From positions 6,650,832 through 6,714,831 of the forward strand of contig FN649751.1 in assembly GCA_000310025.1 (NCBI GenBank): a stretch of 64,000 nucleotides of DNA, written 5' to 3'. This DNA is from Ectocarpus siliculosus (lineage: Eukaryota > Sar > Phaeophyceae > Ectocarpales > Ectocarpaceae). The notes under the pieces were generated by a model. It was given only the letters and a program-made list of their open reading frames with translations, was not told the origin of the DNA and made no database searches. A program made the position numbers and the translations under genes. Every line of letters begins with the position of its first letter. Position 1 is the stretch's first letter. Below, in pieces: positions 58,075 through 64,000 of this stretch.

Positions 58075-61000
58075 CTACTTGAACCGCAGTATCACCGACA
58101 ACGAGCGATTGGAGGCCCATGTCCCTTCCGTGACCGTAAGAACATCTCCGTCTGAGCAGAGCTCCCCCAACGTCTTCTTGAGGTTTTGTTCGGTCTGTCT
58201 CCGCAGGGCGGGAGGTTTGGGCATGTACAACACCAGCCCCGGTCGCGTGAGGGAAGGGTCCTTCAGCCCACTGTTGTGCGTGTCGTGAAAAAAGACAATA
58301 AAAAAAAGAAGAAGAGGGAAAACACACACACATCATCATCATCATCATCAGCGGCAGTCGCAGTACCAGGTTTAACAAACATCGGCAACAAGGGGAGGGG
58401 CAGGAGGGAGGGGCTACAAGAGGATGACTTGTCAGAACGAGCAAGATCTCGCGGCAAAAAACTGCACGAAGCTGCCACTATAATAGCGAAAGGGGCAGGC
58501 AAAAAATACCACTAGGGGTTTCCAAGCCTGAATCTTTACATACAGGTGCACATTGTTTTACTAGTAGTAATGATTACGCAGCGGTCTCGAGAGAAAAGCG
58601 TGTTAGTTCCTCAAGACCACAAAATATCGATCCTGAGAAACGCGTCCTCCTGTCTCTGAAAGGCACGCAATGTTGAAAAAAAAACTCCCCAACAAAACCA
58701 ACAAACCAGATTCCGGAGGGACCGAAACCCAGAGTCCAGCTCATACGGAACGTGGTGGTCGCGTGCTCTCTCTGGTGCGGCACATCACTGCTCGGATTGT
58801 GTCAACAGCGGTCAAGCGTCTTTGAGAGACTTCCAGACAGACGGAAGACAGACGGAAGGACGAACAAACACAACCTCAACCTTCGAAAACTAAGAGTGGA
58901 CCCAACGTTCAGTGCATCAAGACAGGTACACGCAGATGAGATGGAAGCGTTGTCTGGACGCATGGAAAATAACAGGATTGGCGGAAACAGGGCGGGGGCA
59001 AAGGGTGCTACGGAAGCAGTACGCTGGTACTGTAGCTCACAGTGTCTCCACGAGGTCGGTGAGTGTGCTGCTGGGCTTCACTTCCACCGTACGCTGACTT
59101 GACCCGCACACCAGGCAGTCCTCCTTCTTGTCTACTACCATGGTGGAGCCGTGCGTGCCCTCCATGCCGTTGTACCTGGCTCGCGCGGCGCCCGGGAAAA
59201 GAAAAAAGTAGGGGTACATTACTGCATATATACCTCACCAACAAGGCGCAACACGGGGTGGTTACCGTAGTACTTGTTACCAACCAAAAACAAACGAGGT
59301 CAGGTATTTACCAAAGAGCGACAAAGCGGGGGGGTGGTGGAAGAGGAGGCAAGAGGAAGGTGCTCAGTGTCCAGGGAGCGAGATTACTCTTAAGGACGGG
59401 GAATTATCTGCCGTGCTTGTTCAGGCGCACGCGGAAAACGAGAGGGCCAGACAAGGGCATCCTGCCATGATCGAGTCGAACCAACACGCCAACCTACAAC
59501 CATACAAGTGTGATGTGTCAACGTGTCAACATTGATGCCCGACGCATCACACACAGGCACGACAAGCGACCGGCCCGCAAACAAAGAGAAAACCATGAAC
59601 TTGTAGAATACATGATAGCCAGCAGCTCACAAGAAACGACAGTTCAACCGATCTACCTCCCCCCTCCCCTCTCCCTCGCATCACACGTAGCCCCAACCCC
59701 CGCCCCCCTCACATCATATAGGTGTTCATGGTCTGCCCCGCGCCCGTGAGGATCTTGACGGCCTCGTTGGTGCAAGAGGCCGCGATGATGGCGTTGGTGC
59801 TAGCCACCGCAGGGATGATGTTCTTCACAACCCCAAGCGTCAGCTCGTACGTGACACCGGCGATGCCATGGGCCTCCGCTCTCTCCTTCGCCTGCTCGCA
59901 CACCCACTGAAGAAAAAAAAATAAAAAAACGCAGTTAGGTGGGTTGGTTGGCGGGGGATTCACCGCCTTGTCCGCTTCACAGTTGGGCTGAAGCCAGGGG
60001 GTGCAGGGGGCGGGGGGGCGGGCGGGAGATCACTCTCTCTTTCTGGTAAAAAACAAAACTATTTCAAGGAGGCCCGGGTACGTTACCACAATATCTACAA
60101 TCGATGCGGAAAATCAACCGGAAAATGGGAAATCCGGAACTGAAAATCGAGTATGGCGCGCTGATTGGAGTACTCGCCAGCTGCGGTTCGTGGAAATTCA
60201 TGCTCGTGTTCCGCGAACAAACGGATACTCTCAGCATGCCGTACAAAGGGGCAATATAAAACACGAGAAATGGGTACGGTACATTCGAGCATGCGGCTCT
60301 CAAATGCCAACGTGAACATGGAACTTTTTCGCCAACTGCTTGCCACTCTCTTGAAAAAATCAGGCATGCCGCTACAGCAAGCAGTATACTCCGTACAAGC
60401 GGCATGTTAGAATGAGGCTGGCATCCAGCAGAGCAAAACGCATCCCGTTGAGCACGAACTACTCCGAAATACGAGAGAGAATACCAAGAAGTCATCGATG
60501 TTAAACTATTCCCCTGTTCTACGGCACAAGTGTCGACGTGGGGCATCCAACGACAAATGCTCGCTGCGTCCGTAGCACATCGTTGCGAGAGGCCGGCATA
60601 CTCGAGCCCACCTATCGTTCGTTGCCATTTCGGTGCCTAGGATAACGCTCTCGTCTCCTGTGACCCTCGTGTCGTGTCTTGTCTTGTTTCGAATCATTGC
60701 ACCAGGCGCTATCGGAAAATTTCCCTGTCTTTCGTTCTTACTGGCAAGCGTTTGTTTATACTCCAGTTTTCGAGTTCTTTTTTGCGATTTTTACCAAGCT
60801 CCTGCCGCCGGACTCGACGCACAAAATCTACACTCGAAATCGAGCTTCGATTTGTATTTTCGATTCGCACTTTGCAGCGGCAAGCCCCACCATCAACACA
60901 ACACATGACACCGTGCCAAGTTACGCCGATTTACCTTCATATGCTGGGGGTCATCGTTGTCCAGCTTTTTGTCTGTTCGAGGCGGCAAGCCGTCCAAGAC

Positions 61001-64000
61001 ATTGACATCGACGACGCAAAAGGAATACAATAGAGTAGGCGGGAGGGAACAAGGGTTGGCTTCATGAACGGTACTCCGTGAAAAACGGCGGGTGGTATGG
61101 GAAGAGTCTAGCAGTTGCCCAGCCTAAGCTACTAGCGCATTTCCGCACACGCCTTTCCTACCATCACAGAGGCGAAGTACTCATGTGACAAACGCCTGGC
61201 GGATGACACGACACCAAGCACAACCAACGCGTATCCCACACCAACACAACCAAGAGAAAACCAAAACCAGAACCATGTTGTGCATTTATCGTTGCTCTCT
61301 CTCCCCGCCCCGATTACCGGAGGTAGACAGAGAGCCTACCTGCATGCGTGCTGCACGACTTTTGTCCCCGTTCTCCCCCCCTTCGACGCCTACCAAAAAA
61401 GGACAAACCCCTCCGTTTTGGCCCACGCAGCACGACAGCCGAAACACGCATAACAACGCTAGAAAAAACAAAACAAAAAAACGGGACAAAAGCACCTGGG
61501 AACTCCTTCGGCCAAAGAAGAAGCATCGCGTAGCTGATGCAGTGCTCCGGCATGCGGGGAGTCTCCGCGATGGTGCACATGGGGAACACTTTCTGGGGAG
61601 GGAACATGTCCAGGGAGCACTCGAAGCAGGAAGTCACCTGCGGAAGTATGACCCTGGCCTGGCCCTTGAAGCCTGACGAGTCACGGCAAGAACAAAGAGA
61701 GAGAAACACGAACAAAGATCGTAACGTCAATTCCAGAACAAGACATGTACTTTCGGGGGTTGGGGTAAGAGTTTCGACGTGGTTCAGACCACCACGACCA
61801 GAGAAAAAACAGGGTCGAGAAAGTGACCTAAACCATTAACGTCCGAAATTCTGGTCTAGAAAGGGGCGCGGCAGCGGGCAGTTGAAGAGGGCGGGTAGAG
61901 AGCAACAGTGACGGTAAAGACAATGGTAGCAAGGTACGCCTTCCACCTCTCGAAATACATGGAGTGTAATCCATTTAGAGGTCTAAATCTGACCTGCTGA
62001 AGATAGTTCCAACTCCTCAACCTATCAAACAACACCACAAAAAGAAGCACGGTCATGTTCCTCTCACCCTCAGTGCCCCCGTCGATGAGAGGGATGATAG
62101 TCGTAGGGTCGGAGACGTTGCCGTCATCGTCCAGCTCTACCAGCGAGCACAGCATCGAGTTCAGCCATCGCCGAGCCTCCACATTGTCAAGGCCGGAGAT
62201 GACCACCCGGAACTTGGGAGGCAAGGGGGGGGGGGGGGAGGGATGGCGGAACCCCGGTTGGGTTGGGTACGGGTTTCCGCCAAATGTTGAGCTGGCGGGA
62301 CTTGGCACCGTGACAACAACAGACCACGGCATCAGCGACAACCGCAGCGGCAAACCTCATCAAGGTCAACACCAAACGGAACCTATTCATACAAACATAA
62401 AGACAACTTCTAGAGAGGTCTCTCGTGTACTCGAAACCCGTCGTGTGCAGGATTGCCGTTTTTTGTCTTCACATATAGTCAGTGCTCACAGCACTTGTGC
62501 CGTTTACTCCCAACCCGTGGTCACACAGCAGGGTTCCTCTCCCTCAGGCCCCCTACCCACCCCACCCCTCCTGCGGTATCTGCTTTGCCTTCGATTTTTT
62601 ATGCGAGAAGAGCGCAGCACTCTCTGCCCTCTGTGTAAGCACGAACTAGCCATTTCCACCCATGAACGCACGGTATTGTATCGGACATCAACACGCCCCC
62701 CCCCCCCCCCCCCGTCATCATGCACACACAAGGGCTACACTACTCACTTCTCGGTAGAAGTCCGCATCGAAATCCTGAATCTTGGCGTGGTGAGCCTCTA
62801 CCTTGCAGCCCTTCACCCTTGCCATGATAGCCTCTGCTGCAACCGTTGCCTTCGGGCGCCCGACGTCCTTCTGTCGGAACAGAAACTGCCTGTACCATCC
62901 ATCCACACAAATGTGCGGCGTTGTTGTGCAATAGCAAGGACAAGCACATATAAGTATGCACACGCGTTCGCGTTTTCAAGCTTCGCTCCGCCATGTGCTG
63001 ACGGCTTTCCACACATTCAACCGGCTAGCGCGGTCGTTGATACTCGTTCGTGCGAGTAGAAAACCCAATAACGCATCAATCCTTCGGCGGGTCCCCCGTT
63101 CCTTGCACGAATGTAGGATTGATGGGTTTCTTTCTCTCAACCTCTCTGGTGTTGGCTGGAACCCGATACCCGGCGGAGCCTTGACTGATACTACGTGCTA
63201 GAGGCTGGGAGCCTGGGAGTGAACTGACTCGGTAGGGGGCGTCAACCTTGTTCACGTGCCCACAACCCGTAGCGCTCGCGGCGTTCATCTCATCCAGCCC
63301 AGCTGTCGACGCCACCCCCCTGGAGCGACCACGTGCAATCACTGGAAAAAAAACCGTACACCTGCTGCGACTGCTTGACGCTCGGGAGGCCGTCCCCACC
63401 TATTGAGGTTGGAGACATCGATGGAGTCCATGTCGATGACGGTGATATCGGTGATGGCAGAGAGTGCGAGGTCCTTGAGCAGTTCGCAGCCCAAGCCGCC
63501 GGCGCCGATGACGAGAACCTTGAGCTCCTCCTCCAGCAGCTCCGCCATCTTGCAAAGGGCAAAGGATTGATTGAGCAAATGTTAACGTTGTCCCAGTTTC
63601 GATTCGGCGCAAGACTGCTGTGTTTTATCAGGCAAGAGGTAGCAGTGTGAGGAAGGCGCGCGTCTTCCACTGCCAAAACGACACGCAACACCAAAGTTCC
63701 GTAAAACAGATAAAACCTCTGCTGTATCGGTGGCCAGTCTATTACTACTTCAGGAATCTAGGCGAACAAACAATGGTTCAGAAGTCAACGGCTACGAACT
63801 TCCAGGGACTACAACAGGCACTCGGCCGTCTAGAGAGCCCCCGTCTCCAGCTCCCCGGCGTTCGCGCTTCTTCTCTTCAATGACTATCTTTCTCACATTT
63901 TCGAACGGTTCGAATTCCCCGACAGCAAGCTGGCCGGTCTCGTTGCCGAACGGCGAGGGTCGAGAGACTAGCTTCTCGAGCGCGCTCCAGCGTTGACTCG
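58075..64000 (-). CDS. UBA3: UBA3, catalytic subunit of the NEDD8-activating E1 (5' end beyond window)
   Basis: With APPBP1/NAE1, adenylates NEDD8, forms the E1 thioester and passes NEDD8 to UBC12. Nine exons are in view: 63897-64000 (partial), 63400-63548, 62748-62889, 62068-62212, 61496-61672, 60935-60972, 59713-59906, 59041-59175, 58075-58270. They join in phase to 425 residues plus stop. Domains in order: N-terminal helix ([14 protein letters not shown]), nucleotide-binding [14 protein letters not shown] with [13 protein letters not shown], zinc-type CFEC and CLVC pairs, catalytic Cys in [11 protein letters not shown], the [18 protein letters not shown] core, and a C-terminal ubiquitin-fold domain ending SVILRFK. 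The MAELLEEEL methionine is not the start: a good acceptor precedes it and an upstream exon matches the human N-terminus. Human UBA3 has 463 residues, so only a few tens of codons are missing. Confidence 0.95.
62225..62238 (+). repeat. G run, 14 bases, at a UBA3 splice acceptor
   Basis: In the UBA3 transcript this is a C run ending just before TTGCCTCCCAAG, the acceptor of the fourth visible exon. It makes up most of that site's pyrimidine tract. Confidence 0.8.
62459..62665 (-). mobile_element. SINE-like copy, 5'-truncated, in a UBA3 intron
   Basis: On the minus strand this matches the body of the element at about 18130-18310. Shared words include CACGAACTAG (reverse sense of CTAGTTCGTG), AAAATCGAAGGCAAAG, ACCGCAGGAGGGG and GGAGTAAACG. 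It ends TATATGTGAAGAC and an A run. Homology fades at about 62665, before the tRNA-like head, so the copy is 5'-truncated or diverged. It lies in the intron between visible exons 3 and 4, in the same sense as UBA3. Confidence 0.7.
62696..62713 (+). repeat. C homopolymer, 18 bases
   Basis: A run of 18 C lies in the same UBA3 intron, 35 bases from the end of exon 62748-62889. In the transcript it is an 18-base G run close to the donor. Confidence 0.85.

Noticed and set aside
63339-63578. UBA3 starting at an ATG at 63578 or 63548
   Set aside because: A good acceptor (CCCTTTGCAAG) lies directly before 63548, and an upstream exon matches the conserved UBA3 N-terminus.
1-64000. CRISPR arrays, rRNA genes or bacterial operons
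   Set aside because: No spaced direct repeats of CRISPR form, no rRNA core sequences and no polycistronic gene order were seen. The genes have spliceosomal introns.

Overview
This is a stretch of an intron-rich eukaryotic nuclear genome of moderate GC content. Four conserved multi-exon protein genes could be rebuilt from splice signals and reading phase. Many short exons, long introns packed with simple repeats, neighbouring genes on alternating strands, a Cys-type arylsulfatase and a TTAGGG-type interstitial telomere tract together suggest a brown alga such as an Ectocarpus relative. The organism assignment is inference, because no marker gene fixes it.

Layout. 0-6 kb: mostly non-coding, with fold-back repeats and one possible minus-strand gene (about 1.7-2.2 kb). 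6.1-13.4 kb: a minus-strand Ty1/copia LTR retrotransposon with two apparently identical 332-bp LTRs and 5-bp target duplications. 13.4-20.8 kb: no supportable gene; it holds a CAG tract and a SINE-like repeat with a tRNA-like head. 20.8-27.6 kb (-): AP-2 clathrin adaptor mu subunit, nine exons, 431 codons. 28.7-39.3 kb (+): VPS51, sixteen exons, about 1014 codons, head to head with the AP-2 mu gene across about 1.1 kb. 41.1-50.7 kb (+): a secreted arylsulfatase with at least fourteen exons. 50.7-58.1 kb: gene-free, with a decayed tandem array of about 1.66-kb units carrying an interstitial telomere tract. 58.1 kb to the right edge (-): UBA3, the catalytic subunit of the NEDD8-activating enzyme, whose 5' end lies beyond the window.

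Two of the four genes serve membrane traffic: AP-2 mu selects cargo at the plasma membrane and VPS51 tethers endosome-derived vesicles at the trans-Golgi. They share one intergenic promoter interval. The sulfatase fits a cell with sulfated wall polysaccharides. UBA3 starts neddylation of cullins.

The least ordinary signals are: (i) a small SINE family with a tRNA-like 5' head and a recurring GTGAAGAC 3' end followed by A or AAC repeats, seen at seven places; (ii) the decamer TACAGCAGTA, found eleven times in 64 kb and always outside recognised exons; (iii) a CCCTAA tract inside one unit of a duplicated array but absent from its sister unit; (iv) a heptamer array that repeats the 5' splice-site motif eleven times at a sulfatase exon end. 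One sulfatase exon, one VPS51 splice donor and the VPS51 start remain uncertain.
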